NCBI RefSeq assembly: GCF_014332695.1
Contig: NZ_MBUA01000001.1
Location: forward strand, 868,001 to 932,000
Source of the DNA: Flavihumibacter stibioxidans
Lineage (GTDB): Bacteria > Bacteroidota > Bacteroidia > Chitinophagales > Chitinophagaceae
DNA: 64,000 nucleotides
Direction of reading: 5' to 3'
The notes under the pieces were generated by a model, which had not been told where the DNA came from, ran no database searches, and was given only the letters and a program-made list of their open reading frames with translations. This document shows, one piece after another, positions 26,900 through 36,477 of this stretch; position 1 is the first letter of the stretch, and every line of letters begins with the position of its first letter. The position numbers and the translations under genes were made by a program.

Positions 26900-29434
26900 T
26901 TAAGCTTCAGATTTTTCCTTTTTCGGTGGAGAGGATTCTTTCAGGGTGAAAGTAATCTTATTCTGCTCTTTGTCGAGGTTGGCAATCAGGACATCTCCTT
27001 CCTTGATGGTCATATTCAGGATCTCTTCTGCCAGGGGATCTTCCAGGTATTTCTGCAATGCCCTGTGGAGCGGCCTTGCGCCGAATTGCTGGTCATATCC
27101 CTTTTCTGCAATAAAGTTCTTTGCTTCCTCTGTCAACTCCAGGGAGAAGCCCAGGTTCTTCAGTCGCTTCATCACACCTGCCAGCAGGATATCAATGATT
27201 AAGAATATATGTTCTTTTGTCAGGCTGTTAAAGATAATCACATCGTCAATCCTGTTCAGAAACTCAGGCGAGAAGGTACGCTTCAGTGCCTTTTCGATCA
27301 CGGCCTTATTGTTCTCATCCGAACTGGCAGTCCTGGCTGATGTGGCAAATCCGACGCCTTCGCCGAAATCTTTCAACTGGCGAACGCCGATATTGGAAGT
27401 CATGATGATCATGCTGTTCTTAAAATCCACCTTTCTGCCCAGCCCGTCGGTCAGTTGTCCGTCATCAAGCACCTGGAGCAGGATATTATAAATATCGGGG
27501 TGGGCTTTTTCAATTTCGTCCAGCAGGATTACTGAATAGGGCTTACGGCGTACTTTTTCAGTGAGTTGTCCGCCTTCTTCATATCCTACATAACCGGGAG
27601 GTGCACCAATCAGTCGGCTGATGGTAAATTTCTCCATGTATTCGCTCATATCAATCCGGATCAGGGCATCTTCGCTGTCGAACATATACCGTGCAAGGGA
27701 ACGTGCCAGCTCAGTTTTACCCACACCTGTTGGTCCCAGGAATATAAAGGTACCAACGGGCTTTTTAGGATCTTTCAGGCCTACTCTGTTACGCTGGATG
27801 GCTTTCACCACTTTCTGGATCGCTTCATCCTGGCCAATGACCATGCCGCGCATATCCTCTGCCATCTTCTTCAGTTTCTCGCTCTCGGCCTGCACCATCC
27901 GTTTAACCGGGATGCCTGTCATCATGCTCACTACTTCTGCAATATCTTCTTCAGAAATGGGATAGCGCTTATGCTTACTCTCTTCTTCCCATTGTGCTTT
28001 CGCCTTCTCGAGTTCTTCCTGCAACCTCTTTTCCGTGTCACGGAGAGAAGCTGCCTCTTCAAACTTCTGGCTTTTCACCACACGGTTCTTTTCATTCTTC
28101 ACATCTTCGATCTTCTTTTCCAGATCAAGAATCTCTTCCGGGACATTGATATTCTTCAGGTGAACCCTGGCGCCAACTTCATCCAGTACGTCGATGGCCT
28201 TATCGGGAAGCAGGCGGTCTGTCATATACCGGTCACTCAGCTTTACGCAGGCATCGATGGCATCATCCGCGTAAGAAACATTATGGTAGTCTTCGTATTT
28301 CGATTTGATGTTGTTCAGGATAAGAATCGTTTCTTCTACACTTGGCGGATCTACCATCACTTTCTGGAAACGACGATCGAGGGCGCCGTCCTTCTCAATA
28401 TACATACGGTATTCATCCAGTGTGGAAGCACCGATACATTGCAATTCTCCCCTTGCCAATGCAGGCTTGAAGATATTGGAAGCATCCAGTGAACCACTGG
28501 CGCCACCGGCCCCAACAATGGTATGGATCTCATCGATGAAGAGGATGACATCCCGATTCTTCTCGAGTTCATTCATGATGGCTTTCATGCGCTCTTCGAA
28601 CTGGCCACGGTATTTGGTACCGGCCACCAGGGCCGCCAGGTCAAGAGAGATCACCCGCTTATCAAACAACACCCTTGAAACCTTACGCTGCACAATACGG
28701 AGGGCCAGGCCTTCCACGATTGCAGTCTTACCAACCCCCGGCTCACCGATAAGGATCGGGTTATTCTTTTTACGGCGGCTGAGGATCTGGGACACACGCT
28801 CTATCTCTTCTTCACGTCCTACGATCGGATCAAGAGCTCCGGTTTCAGCCATGCGGGTAATGTCGCGGCCAAAATTATCCAGTACCGGTGTCTTGCTTTT
28901 GGTAGCACCGGTCTGCTTGGCTTTTTGCTGGCTGTATTTTTTCTCCTCATCAAAATCATCATCATTCTCTTCAGGGTATTCGCTGCGCACATCATTGCTC
29001 TTCACTACCCCCAGTTCGTTCCTGAAAAGATCATAATCAACATCGAACTGGTTCAGAATCTGGGTAGCAATGTTTTCCTTGTTCTTGAGGATGGAAAGCA
29101 TCAGGTGTTCTGTTTCAACAGTGGGACTCTTCAACGCTTTTGCTTCCAGCACCGTAACCCGGATCACCTTTTCGGCCTGCTTGGTAAGCGGCAGGCTATT
29201 GATATTGGCAATATTTTTTCCGGTTTTATCCTTCACGGCCAACTCAACCTCCTTTCTTAGCTCATATAAGTCAACATTAAAACTTTTCAATATACGGACT
29301 GCAGTATTGTCGCCCTCTCTTATCAGCCCCAGCAGCAAATGCTCGGTACCAATAAAATCATTCCCCAGACGCAATGCTTCCTCCCTACTGAACGAGATAA
29401 TCTCCTTTACCTGGGCTGAAAAATTGTTGTCCAT
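26900..29434 (-). CDS. clpC: ATP-dependent Clp protease ATP-binding subunit ClpC
   Basis: Hsp100 unfoldase that feeds substrates to ClpP. The 844-residue protein has two N-terminal Clp repeats (from [22 protein letters not shown]), first AAA module with Walker A GEPGVGKT near residue 220 and [11 protein letters not shown], a UVR-type middle domain with coiled coil (about 410-490), and second AAA module with [12 protein letters not shown] and the Clp D2 C-terminal domain. The ATG at 29434 gives [13 protein letters not shown]; the upstream 29458 start is not family-like. The C-terminus is Lys/Glu-rich. The gene is monocistronic between a divergent STAS gene and a terminator. Confidence 0.96.
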   Translation of the reverse strand: MDNNFSAQVKEIISFSREEALRLGNDFIGTEHLLLGLIREGDNTAVRILKSFNVDLYELRKEVELAVKDKTGKNIANINSLPLTKQAEKVIRVTVLEAKALKSPTVETEHLMLSILKNKENIATQILNQFDVDYDLFRNELGVVKSNDVRSEYPEENDDDFDEEKKYSQQKAKQTGATKSKTPVLDNFGRDITRMAETGALDPIVGREEEIERVSQILSRRKKNNPILIGEPGVGKTAIVEGLALRIVQRKVSRVLFDKRVISLDLAALVAGTKYRGQFEERMKAIMNELEKNRDVILFIDEIHTIVGAGGASGSLDASNIFKPALARGELQCIGASTLDEYRMYIEKDGALDRRFQKVMVDPPSVEETILILNNIKSKYEDYHNVSYADDAIDACVKLSDRYMTDRLLPDKAIDVLDEVGARVHLKNINVPEEILDLEKKIEDVKNEKNRVVKSQKFEEAASLRDTEKRLQEELEKAKAQWEEESKHKRYPISEEDIAEVVSMMTGIPVKRMVQAESEKLKKMAEDMRGMVIGQDEAIQKVVKAIQRNRVGLKDPKKPVGTFIFLGPTGVGKTELARSLARYMFDSEDALIRIDMSEYMEKFTISRLIGAPPGYVGYEEGGQLTEKVRRKPYSVILLDEIEKAHPDIYNILLQVLDDGQLTDGLGRKVDFKNSMIIMTSNIGVRQLKDFGEGVGFATSARTASSDENNKAVIEKALKRTFSPEFLNRIDDVIIFNSLTKEHIFLIIDILLAGVMKRLKNLGFSLELTEEAKNFIAEKGYDQQFGARPLHRALQKYLEDPLAEEILNMTIKEGDVLIANLDKEQNKITFTLKESSPPKKEKSEA

Positions 29435-29538
29435 TTTATAAGTTGTTGTGTTATACAATAATAACGAATATTTTTGAGTTTAGGTTTGCCCCACCCGTAC
29501 CGAAATAACGTTAAATTCCATACATAATTATCAACAAT

Positions 29539-29925
29539 ATGCAGGTCAAAATTGATACCAAGGAGAAATTCCATGCCATAACCATACTTGACCCCACAAT
29601 TACTGCTAATATGACAGCAGATTTGCAAAACAGTTTAGGTCCCTACCTGCAAAATGACGTTAAAAACCTGGTGTTAAACCTGAAGTCTGTGGAAAAGATG
29701 GACCTTGAAGCTGCTGAGACCCTGGTTAAAATTCAGCAAAGCTTTTATGAAAACAATGCTTCCTTTGTGATATGTGAGATCCAGCCCACCCTTGAATCCT
29801 TCCTCGATGATCAACAACTGCTCGAGATCATGAGTGCCACCCCTACTGAAAGTGAGGCCTGGGATATCGTCCAGATGGAAGAGATCGAGCGTGAATTACT
29901 TGATGATGAAGAACCTATTTTTTAA
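29539..29925 (+). CDS. STAS-domain-like protein
   Basis: A 128-residue cytosolic protein with the fold pattern of STAS/anti-anti-sigma proteins: an N-terminal strand (FHAITILDPTITANMT), a helix, the core strand VKNLVLNLKSVEKMD, and the loop and helix MDLEAAETLVKIQQSF where SpoIIAA-type proteins keep a phosphorylatable Ser or Thr. Here the position is Asp-Leu-Glu, so classical phosphoswitching is unlikely. The C-terminal tail is strongly acidic. It is 9 bp upstream of rnz and cotranscribed. It diverges from clpC across about 100 bp. Role not known. Confidence 0.72.
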   Translation: MQVKIDTKEKFHAITILDPTITANMTADLQNSLGPYLQNDVKNLVLNLKSVEKMDLEAAETLVKIQQSFYENNASFVICEIQPTLESFLDDQQLLEIMSATPTESEAWDIVQMEEIERELLDDEEPIF

Positions 29926-29934
29926 CTGCTTACT

Positions 29935-30837
29935 ATGCTGGCTGTTACCATACTTGGAAATAATTCCGCCTTACCTGCTTTTGACCGGCATCCGACGGCA
30001 CAGATCGTGACCCTCGATGAATTCCTGTTCCTGGTAGATTGTGGTGAAGGCACCCAGATGCAGATGGCCAAATACAAGATCAGGCGCAGCCGCATACAAC
30101 ATATTTTCATCTCGCACCTTCATGGCGATCATTATTTCGGGCTGATCGGATTAATTACCAGTATGGGTTTACTGGGCCGGGAGCTTGACCTTCATCTTTT
30201 CGCACCGGAACCACTGAAAGAGATGATCGAGATGCAACTGAAAGTGGCAGATACAGCCCTGCCTTACCAACTGCATTTCCATCCGCTGGGGGATGATGGG
30301 ATCATCATTGAGAATGAAAAATTCAGGGTCAGCAGTTTCAAGGTCAGCCATAGGATTCCCTGCTGGGGGTTCCGATTTGAGCAGGTGAAAGCACCCCGGA
30401 AGATAAATCCTGAAAAAGCCATTGAGCATGGTGTTCCGGCCGTTTTTTTCGACAGGTTGAAATGGGGCGAGGACTACACCACCAAAACCGGCAAACGTAT
30501 CCTGAATGAATGGGTAACGGATGAGGCGCCCAGGCCTAAGTCCTATGCTTATTCCGCTGACACCTGTTACGATGAAAGCATCATTGAACATGTACGGGGA
30601 GCAAACCTGCTCTACCACGAAACGACCTACCTGAAAGACCTGGAAGACCGCGCTGCCAAGCGCTTTCACTGCACCACCCACCAGGCTGCCACGATTGCGA
30701 AGAAGGCCGGTGTAGGCAGATTACTGATCGGCCATTTCAGTTCCAAATACGAAAAACTCAACCAGTTCGAAGAAGAAGCGAAGGAAGTGTTCCCCGATTC
30801 CTTCCTGGCACTGGAGGGAGTGAGTTATCGGGTGTGA
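29935..30837 (+). CDS. rnz: Ribonuclease Z
   Basis: Zinc-dependent endonuclease that trims tRNA 3' trailers. Neither tRNA gene in this window encodes CCA, which is the typical substrate situation for RNase Z. The 300-residue metallo-beta-lactamase protein has the ligand motif SHLHGDHYFG (about 62-71), a further His in SHRIPCWGFRF, the SADTCYD Asp ligand near residue 207, and the C-terminal HCTTHQAA and LIGHFSSKY motifs. Its length matches the short bacterial form. Confidence 0.93.
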   Translation: MLAVTILGNNSALPAFDRHPTAQIVTLDEFLFLVDCGEGTQMQMAKYKIRRSRIQHIFISHLHGDHYFGLIGLITSMGLLGRELDLHLFAPEPLKEMIEMQLKVADTALPYQLHFHPLGDDGIIIENEKFRVSSFKVSHRIPCWGFRFEQVKAPRKINPEKAIEHGVPAVFFDRLKWGEDYTTKTGKRILNEWVTDEAPRPKSYAYSADTCYDESIIEHVRGANLLYHETTYLKDLEDRAAKRFHCTTHQAATIAKKAGVGRLLIGHFSSKYEKLNQFEEEAKEVFPDSFLALEGVSYRV

Positions 30838-30869
30838 ATGGGGATTTTTTTTTAGCTGACTGATCCGCT

Positions 30870-31700
30870 CTATTTTTTAGTGTTGAGCCAGCTAAGGAAA
30901 TCATCAAAAACAGATCTCCATGCTTTTTCGTTGTGCTGGCCTTCTGCATTGATATTTACAGGATATGTGTTCCCGGATTGGGCGGATAATTGGCCGGCAA
31001 CTTTTTGTAAATCCTCCACCATGGGGCCGCCTTCATTTTGTCCACCATAAAAATAAAACCGGGGCAAATGTCTGACTGCACGGGGGAGGGTGGCCCTGAT
31101 CGTACTATCCAAATTGGGGGCGATCCAGAATGAAGGTGAAAAAACACCAATATGTCCGAAAACAGTTGGATGTAATAAGCCTGCATAAAATGAAATTAAT
31201 CCACCCATGGAACTCCCGGCCATGGCCGTGTACCGGGCTGCTGATTTGGTACGGTAATTCCTGTCGATAAAAGGTTTCAGGTCATTGACGATAAAATCGA
31301 GGTAGGCCCTACCCTCTCCTTTTCCGAACCTTTGTTCATCAAAAAGATTGAATTCATTCATTCTTTTTTGCTGACCATTATCTATTCCAACAATTATCCA
31401 TTGCCGGGAGATACTGTCCATCGCTTCATCGGCGCCCCATTCCCCTGCAAAAGAAGTCGCTGCGTCAAAGATGTTCTGCCCGTCATGCATGTATAAGACC
31501 GGGAAACTTTTTCCAGATTTATCGTAAGATTCGGGCAGGTATATCCAGACTCGCCGGGTCCTGTTAAGCTGGGGTATTCTAAAAGCCGTATCGATAATGC
31601 TGACGCGGGGGCTTGCAGTGGATACATGGCCATTTGACTGTGCATTCAGTAATTCGGCAACCAGCGAAAGAAACATCAGCGTTAAAGGAATCCTTTTCAT
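30870..31700 (-). CDS. Secreted alpha/beta hydrolase, esterase D/IroE-like
   Basis: A 276-residue protein with a signal peptide (about 1-20, start MKRIPLTLMFLSLVAELLNA). The hydrolase domain has RRVWIYLPESYDKSGKSFPVLYMHDGQNIFD, typical of the putative esterase family, and the nucleophile elbow AGSSMGGLIS. The probable catalytic His is in AEGQHNEKAW near residue 255. Members include siderophore trilactone esterases and feruloyl or acetyl esterases; the substrate cannot be told here. Convergent with rnz at 32 bp. The ATG at 31700 is chosen because it begins the signal peptide. Confidence 0.82.
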   Translation of the reverse strand: MKRIPLTLMFLSLVAELLNAQSNGHVSTASPRVSIIDTAFRIPQLNRTRRVWIYLPESYDKSGKSFPVLYMHDGQNIFDAATSFAGEWGADEAMDSISRQWIIVGIDNGQQKRMNEFNLFDEQRFGKGEGRAYLDFIVNDLKPFIDRNYRTKSAARYTAMAGSSMGGLISFYAGLLHPTVFGHIGVFSPSFWIAPNLDSTIRATLPRAVRHLPRFYFYGGQNEGGPMVEDLQKVAGQLSAQSGNTYPVNINAEGQHNEKAWRSVFDDFLSWLNTKK

Positions 31701-31811
31701 GGCAGGTGTAATTGACTCCAAATGCAGGAAGGTCAGCAAACGGACGGATTACCTCTCAACAAAGAAATACTCCGCCATCTTTCGATTGTCAGTACAGCTA
31801 AAATCACAGCA

Positions 31812-32702
31812 TCAGGAAGCGACAGACTTCAGATATATTTTAACCTTTTTTGCGAGTCCCTCGCTCAGCGGCACCATTGGCAACCTAAGATGATTTTGGA
31901 TCAAGCCCAGTTCTGCCAGAAATGCCTTTACTCCAGCGGGGTTGTTTTCCGCAAACAACAGGTGGTAGGCTTCGAGCATGGAATCGTTCAATTCCTTTGC
32001 TTTTTTGAAATCAAATGCGAGACCGGCCCTGACCATATTGGAGAACCTTTCAGGAAGGCAGTTAGCTGCCACGCTGATCACACCATCCATACCACAAGCG
32101 AGTTGCGGCATTACCAGGTCATCATCCCCACTGACCACCAGGAAATGATCCGGCCTGTCTTTCAGGAGATGCATACATTGAACCATATTATTGGCGGCTT
32201 CTTTGATGCCACCAATATTCGGAATCTCATGCGCCAGTTTCAGGGCGGTGGCGGCATCGAGATTACGGCCTGTGCGACCTGGCACATTGTAAAGGATAAC
32301 CGGCTTTGGTGAAGCTGCAGCCACCACTTCATAGTGTTTGTAAATACCCTCCTGTGAAGGCTTGTTATAATAGGGGCTAACGCTCAGGATTGCTGCTGCT
32401 TTTTCGAGTGGCATTTTCTCGAGGTCACGGGCCACTTCATGTGTGCTGTTACCGCCCATACCCACTACAATGGGTACCCGACCATTGACCTTTTCAAATA
32501 CGAAGGTGACAATATCCGTCTTTTCCTCTTTGGAGAGTGTAGGCGTTTCACCGGTAGTGCCCAGGGCAACCAGGTATTCCACTCCATTGCTGATGATGAA
32601 ATTGATCAGGTTTTCCAGCGCATTAAAATCAATATCACCTGAATGGGTAAAAGGTGTAACGATGGCTACACCGGTACCGCGTAAAGTTTGTCTGAGAGAC
32701 AT
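31812..32702 (-). CDS. dapA: 4-hydroxy-tetrahydrodipicolinate synthase
   Basis: Condenses pyruvate with aspartate semialdehyde, the first committed step to diaminopimelate and lysine. The 296-residue TIM barrel has the family signature GTTGETPTLSKEEK near residue 48, the catalytic Tyr in LYNVPGRTG near residue 140 and the Schiff-base Lys in NIGGIKEAANN near residue 168. It starts 53 bp after the accA stop on the same strand and could share its transcript. Confidence 0.95.
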   Translation of the reverse strand: MSLRQTLRGTGVAIVTPFTHSGDIDFNALENLINFIISNGVEYLVALGTTGETPTLSKEEKTDIVTFVFEKVNGRVPIVVGMGGNSTHEVARDLEKMPLEKAAAILSVSPYYNKPSQEGIYKHYEVVAAASPKPVILYNVPGRTGRNLDAATALKLAHEIPNIGGIKEAANNMVQCMHLLKDRPDHFLVVSGDDDLVMPQLACGMDGVISVAANCLPERFSNMVRAGLAFDFKKAKELNDSMLEAYHLLFAENNPAGVKAFLAELGLIQNHLRLPMVPLSEGLAKKVKIYLKSVAS

Positions 32703-32755
32703 GGAAACAATGAATATTTAGTGTTGAAAAATTAAATAAAACCACAGGTGCCGGA

Positions 32756-33733
32756 TCAAACCGGCAGTTCATCCCAAAAGCCCATTTTACTGAACTTTTC
32801 GATGCGTTGTTCCACCCGCTCTTCCGCGGGGACCTGTTTAATTTCCTTTAAAGTTTCAATCAGTGCCTGTTTGAGGTTGGCGGCGGCCTCATCATAATCC
32901 CAATGAGCACCACCGATAGGCTCGGGAATGATCCGGTCCACCAGGCCGAACTGGTACATATGATCGGGGGTCAATTTAAGTTCATCTGCAGCTTTTTCCT
33001 TTTGGGCCCAGCTTCTCCAGAGGATGGAGGAGCAGTTTTCAGGGGAGATTACCGTGTACCAGGAGTTCTGGAGCATAAAGACCCTGTCCCCCACCCCAAT
33101 GCCAAGGGCACCGCCGGAAGCTCCTTCACCAATGATCACGCAGATCACCGGTACTTTGAGGCGCATCATTTCATAAATATTGCGGGCGATGGCTTCCCCC
33201 TGGCCGCGTTCTTCCGCTTCCAGTCCGGGGTAGGCACCGGGTGTATCAATCAGGGTTACGATGGGTTTGTTGAATTTTTCGGCCAGTTTCATGAGGCGGA
33301 GGGCCTTGCGGTAGCCCTCGGGGTTGGCCATGCCGAAATTGCGGAGCTGACGCATTTTGGTATTGATCCCCTTCTGCTGACCAATAAACATGACCGTTTC
33401 GCCGTCGAGCTGGGCAAATCCGCCGACCATGGCTTTATCGTCTTTCACATTGCGATCTCCATGCAGTTCCACGAAATTGGTGGTCATTTTGGAGATATAT
33501 TTCAGGGTATAAGGGCGGTCGGGGTGGCGACTGAGCTGTACTTTCTGCCAGCTGCTGAGGTTTTCTGTGATCTCCTTTCTTTTGGCCAGCACCTGCTCTT
33601 CCAGTTTTGCCACGTAGTCAGCATTGTCAACCTTAGTCTTTTCTGCGGTGAGTTTCAGGCGTTCGATTTCATCAAACAGGTCTTTGATAGGTTTTTCAAA
33701 ATCCAGGAATTGTCTGTTCTTGTTCTCCGGCAT
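32756..33733 (-). CDS. accA: Acetyl-CoA carboxylase carboxyltransferase subunit alpha
   Basis: Part of the carboxyltransferase that moves CO2 from biotin-BCCP to acetyl-CoA at the start of fatty acid synthesis. The 325-residue protein has the N-terminal helical region ([19 protein letters not shown]), [14 protein letters not shown], the [22 protein letters not shown] block near residue 195 and [12 protein letters not shown] for the oxyanion loop. The start at 33733 ([15 protein letters not shown]) is preferred over 33802; the extra upstream residues overlap the tRNA-Asp promoter region. accA is divergent from that tRNA. Confidence 0.95.
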   Translation of the reverse strand: MPENKNRQFLDFEKPIKDLFDEIERLKLTAEKTKVDNADYVAKLEEQVLAKRKEITENLSSWQKVQLSRHPDRPYTLKYISKMTTNFVELHGDRNVKDDKAMVGGFAQLDGETVMFIGQQKGINTKMRQLRNFGMANPEGYRKALRLMKLAEKFNKPIVTLIDTPGAYPGLEAEERGQGEAIARNIYEMMRLKVPVICVIIGEGASGGALGIGVGDRVFMLQNSWYTVISPENCSSILWRSWAQKEKAADELKLTPDHMYQFGLVDRIIPEPIGGAHWDYDEAAANLKQALIETLKEIKQVPAEERVEQRIEKFSKMGFWDELPV

Positions 33734-33788
33734 AAGTGATGGTTGAGCTGTAAAATTAAGGGTTGAATTTTTTTTCGGAAAAGTTTTG

Positions 33789-33817
33789 TTTGTAAGGAAC
33801 AAATCCCATTATCTTTG
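33789..33817 (+). promoter_or_regulatory. Promoter of tRNA-Asp copy 1
   Basis: TTTG at 33789-33792 (inside TTTGTTTG), exactly 17 nt, then TATCTTTG at 33810-33817: a full match to TTTG-N17-TAnnTTTG. The predicted start is about 34 nt before the mature tRNA. Confidence 0.75.
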
Positions 33818-33857
33818 CAATCCCAAAACACGGTATAAGCATCGTATGGCGGGAAAC

Positions 33858-33931
33858 GGATCGGTAGTTCAGTTGGTTAGAATGCCGCCCTGTCACGGCG
33901 GAGGTCGCGGGTTCGAGTCCCGTCCGGTCCG
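33858..33931 (+). tRNA. tRNA-Asp (anticodon GTC), copy 1
   Basis: A complete 74-nt cloverleaf without encoded CCA. The acceptor arm GGATCGG pairs with CCGGTCC (one G-U), the anticodon stem is CCGCC/GGCGG with loop CTGTCAC and anticodon GTC at 33892-33894, the T-loop is GTTCGAGTC, and the discriminator base is G. G34 is the position converted to queuosine in Q-containing bacteria. It is identical to copy 2 at 39235 and is followed by a very strong terminator. Confidence 0.97.
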
Positions 33932-33936
33932 CAAAC

Positions 33937-33986
33937 TGAAATAAAAAGAGCCGCTTAGCATATACTAAGCGGCTCTTTTTATTTCA
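33937..33986 (+). terminator. Terminator of tRNA-Asp copy 1
   Basis: A perfect 22-bp stem around the GC-rich core GAGCCGCTTAG with a six-base loop, ending in TTTTTATTT. Its A/T-rich outer arm makes it bidirectional. Confidence 0.9.
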
Positions 33987-34036
33987 CTGACATCCGGTGT
34001 CTGACGAATGATGTCAGACACCGGATGTCAGACACC
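33987..34036. repeat. Second perfect hairpin with GTCTGAC core and direct repeat
   Basis: A perfect 19-bp inverted repeat, 33987-34005 and 34013-34031 (core CCGGTGTCTGAC), starts at the base after the tRNA terminator. GTCAGACACC is present twice, 14 bp apart (34013 and 34027). There is no T-tail. The core is shared with 26864-26896. The remaining bases to 34139 show nothing recognisable. Confidence 0.8.
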
Positions 34037-34138
34037 TGAAAGATGAGACCATTATCGGGCTTTTTGAGCCTGTTAATAAGCCTCCCCAGCCTGAAATCCT
34101 CCGATACCTTACGGGTTCTTACGTCCCTCCCAACACCA

Positions 34139-34582
34139 TCATGGCACCAACAAGGCACCATCAGCCTTGAGCGATAGAATATATTTCACCATCAGTTCAG
34201 CGTCTTCTCTGGATAGATTCGGATGGGGAGACATCACCGGCCTGCCCCAGGCACCATAACCGCCGTTGATGATCCTATGGGCCAGGTATTCAATATGGTT
34301 TCTGTTTACGGGATAACGTTCAGCAATATCCGTAAACGCCGGCCCCTTGGCTCTTTTATCTCTTGTGTGACAGGTATGACAATCTGAATAGGCGATCAAC
34401 ACTTCCCCACGCTGCGCCTCCTTGAATGGAATACTGTCATTACTGCCCGGAATTTGCCTGATATAATCTGCTCTCCGATTAGTTGTTGCTACAGTGCTTC
34501 GCTTTTCAGGTTCGGAACTGCATGACAGACAATACGATCCCAGGGCTACAACCAGCAGCAAATATTTTTGCAGGCGGATCAA
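34139..34582 (-). CDS. Class I cytochrome c, probably a lipoprotein
   Basis: A 147-residue exported protein with a hydrophobic N-terminus ending in LSCSSE; Cys21 may be lipidated although the lipobox is imperfect. The single haem motif is CHTCH at 68-72. A likely axial Met lies in RPVMSPHPNLS near residue 115, followed by the closing helix AELMVKYILSLK. This is the pattern of small cytochrome c551/c552 domains that carry electrons in the periplasm. It is 6 bp downstream of the CocE-like hydrolase gene and cotranscribed with it; no oxidoreductase partner is visible nearby. Confidence 0.88.
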   Translation of the reverse strand: MIRLQKYLLLVVALGSYCLSCSSEPEKRSTVATTNRRADYIRQIPGSNDSIPFKEAQRGEVLIAYSDCHTCHTRDKRAKGPAFTDIAERYPVNRNHIEYLAHRIINGGYGAWGRPVMSPHPNLSREDAELMVKYILSLKADGALLVP

Positions 34583-34588
34583 GCCGGG

Positions 34589-36469
34589 TTATTTTTTGAT
34601 CACCGGCAGTCTGATCACCGATGGATATTTGGCCGAATGATGGATCCTGTTTTCCACGGTTAAACCGGTGGATTCATCATAGTTATTGCCACCCGTATTC
34701 AGGTTGCGCTCGAAGCGGGGGAAATTACTGCTGCTCACTTCTATTCGGATGCGGTGACCCGGCGCAAAATAATTACTGGTAACCATGGGCGTTAGATCCA
34801 CCTTGTACACTTTGTCTTTTTCCATCATCACTTCCTTGTCATATCCTTCCCGGTAGCGCAGCCGCTGGATGGTTTCATCGAGGTTGTAGGCCTTGCCGTC
34901 GGGATAAACATCAATCAGTTTGATGGTGATATCGGTATCGGGTCCGGTAGAGGAAACATAGAGCGTGGATTCAATGAAACCGGTGATCTCCACTCCCTCC
35001 TTTAATTCTTCGGAAGTGTAGACCAGGATATCGTTCCGCAGTTCCATTTCCGACTGGTCAAAGGAGCCGCCCTGGATGGCGGTACCCGTGCAGCAGACAT
35101 TGCCGCCATAGGAAGGTACCGGGTTCATGGGATCATAGGTGAAAGCATCAGCCGGGCTCTTCGCCCCCGGCTTTTTCAGGCTCAGACTTCCATCGCCCAG
35201 GCGGCTGTTGGCCTTGCCACCGCTGTTCAGGTAAAAGGTTTTCACCTCTGTGTTCTGCAGTGGAAAACTTTCTGCCTGCTGCCACTGGTTGCTGCCCATG
35301 GTGAAATAGCGCACCCGCGGATTGGTTTCCTTAAATGAATTCTTCTCTCCTTTCAGCAGCATATCAAACCAGCCCCAGGTAAGTTCATCATAATTCAGGC
35401 GGGCATCACCCATACTGCGCTGGCCAACGATGGTATTCTCTGTGGCGCGCTTATAAGAGCAATGCAATACAGGAGCGATCACCAGGTACTGGTTGTCGGC
35501 CACCGCTGGATTTTTTGCGGAATTACGAACATGATTAAACAAGGCGATATTAGGCGCCGAGGAAACATCGTACCAGGATACAAACCAGTAAGCGGGCACT
35601 TCCAACGGCATATTATCGTGATATAAACCTCCCTGGAACCAGGCGGGGTCATTGGGTTTACGGGCAATCATTTTATCATAAATACCCACCTGGCCGTGTG
35701 CATTTTTAATGATATCCTTTACAGGCAGGTGCCGCAGTTTCACCGACCAGTCAACCCTGGGCATTTCAGTGCCCATATCGTAAAAACGCTGCAGTCGAAG
35801 CAGGTCTTCCTGTTTGATATCTTTGGGTAGGCTGGGTTTGTACAAATCGTTTTGTGTGCCGTACAACCAGGCGGTAAACAGCATCTGTTGCGCTCCTCCG
35901 CGGTACCAGTTGCCCTGCTCCATGAATTTGCCCACACGGCCCACGCCGGCGCCAAACCCCTGTGCCACCATAGCTGCCAGCGCAGGATGGTTTTGTGAGG
36001 CCACCGCCATTTGCCACTCTGCTGTAGAAGAACAACCGATCAGCCCGATCTTTCCATTGCTCCAGGGTTGTTTAGACATCCAGTCGAAGGCATCATAGCC
36101 ATCGGTGATCGGCGTACCCAGGATATCCCATTCGCCTTCGGAAAAGAACCTTCCCCTTTCATTCTGCACCACATAAGCATATCCCCTGCTGACTGCATTA
36201 TACGCTTCTTCCAGGGCGCGGGTGGTCATCTTGCCATCTACCCAGGTATTGAAGTTGTAAGGTGTGCGGGAAAAAACGATGGGTACTTTTTTATCACCTT
36301 TCGGGCGGTAAATATCCGTAGCAAGCCGGATACCATCGCGCATGGGCATCATTACCTTCTGGTCTATGATGGCAATGGAATCCAGTTTCCAATAAATGGC
36401 TGCCGTATCCTGGCCTGAAACCAGGAAGGCAGAAAAGAGAAGTCCAATGAATAACAATAATTTTCTCAT
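34589..36469 (-). CDS. Exported CocE/NonD family hydrolase (X-Pro dipeptidyl-peptidase-like)
   Basis: A 626-residue protein with signal peptide at 1-19. The catalytic alpha/beta domain opens with the family motif [31 protein letters not shown] (given here in parts: [24 protein letters not shown]), contains the nucleophile elbow [13 protein letters not shown] near residue 152, and ends with the beta-rich C-terminal domain of the family (from about 390, with [20 protein letters not shown] and [17 protein letters not shown]). Members include cocaine esterase, glutaryl-7-ACA acylase and Xaa-Pro peptidases. In a periplasmic setting beside an exported M20 hydrolase, an amide or peptide substrate is plausible. 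Confidence 0.87.
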   Translation of the reverse strand: MRKLLLFIGLLFSAFLVSGQDTAAIYWKLDSIAIIDQKVMMPMRDGIRLATDIYRPKGDKKVPIVFSRTPYNFNTWVDGKMTTRALEEAYNAVSRGYAYVVQNERGRFFSEGEWDILGTPITDGYDAFDWMSKQPWSNGKIGLIGCSSTAEWQMAVASQNHPALAAMVAQGFGAGVGRVGKFMEQGNWYRGGAQQMLFTAWLYGTQNDLYKPSLPKDIKQEDLLRLQRFYDMGTEMPRVDWSVKLRHLPVKDIIKNAHGQVGIYDKMIARKPNDPAWFQGGLYHDNMPLEVPAYWFVSWYDVSSAPNIALFNHVRNSAKNPAVADNQYLVIAPVLHCSYKRATENTIVGQRSMGDARLNYDELTWGWFDMLLKGEKNSFKETNPRVRYFTMGSNQWQQAESFPLQNTEVKTFYLNSGGKANSRLGDGSLSLKKPGAKSPADAFTYDPMNPVPSYGGNVCCTGTAIQGGSFDQSEMELRNDILVYTSEELKEGVEITGFIESTLYVSSTGPDTDITIKLIDVYPDGKAYNLDETIQRLRYREGYDKEVMMEKDKVYKVDLTPMVTSNYFAPGHRIRIEVSSSNFPRFERNLNTGGNNYDESTGLTVENRIHHSAKYPSVIRLPVIKK

Positions 36470-36477
36470 GTGTAGTG

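Noticed and set aside
27566-29036. Long plus-strand reading frames (308 and 243 residues) opposite clpC
   Set aside because: They mirror the clpC coding frame, give low-complexity Ser/Arg- or Phe/His-rich products with no family features, and lack promoters or terminators.
32903-33739. 278-residue plus-strand frame opposite accA
   Set aside because: It is an antisense shadow of the conserved accA codons; the product has no recognisable motifs.
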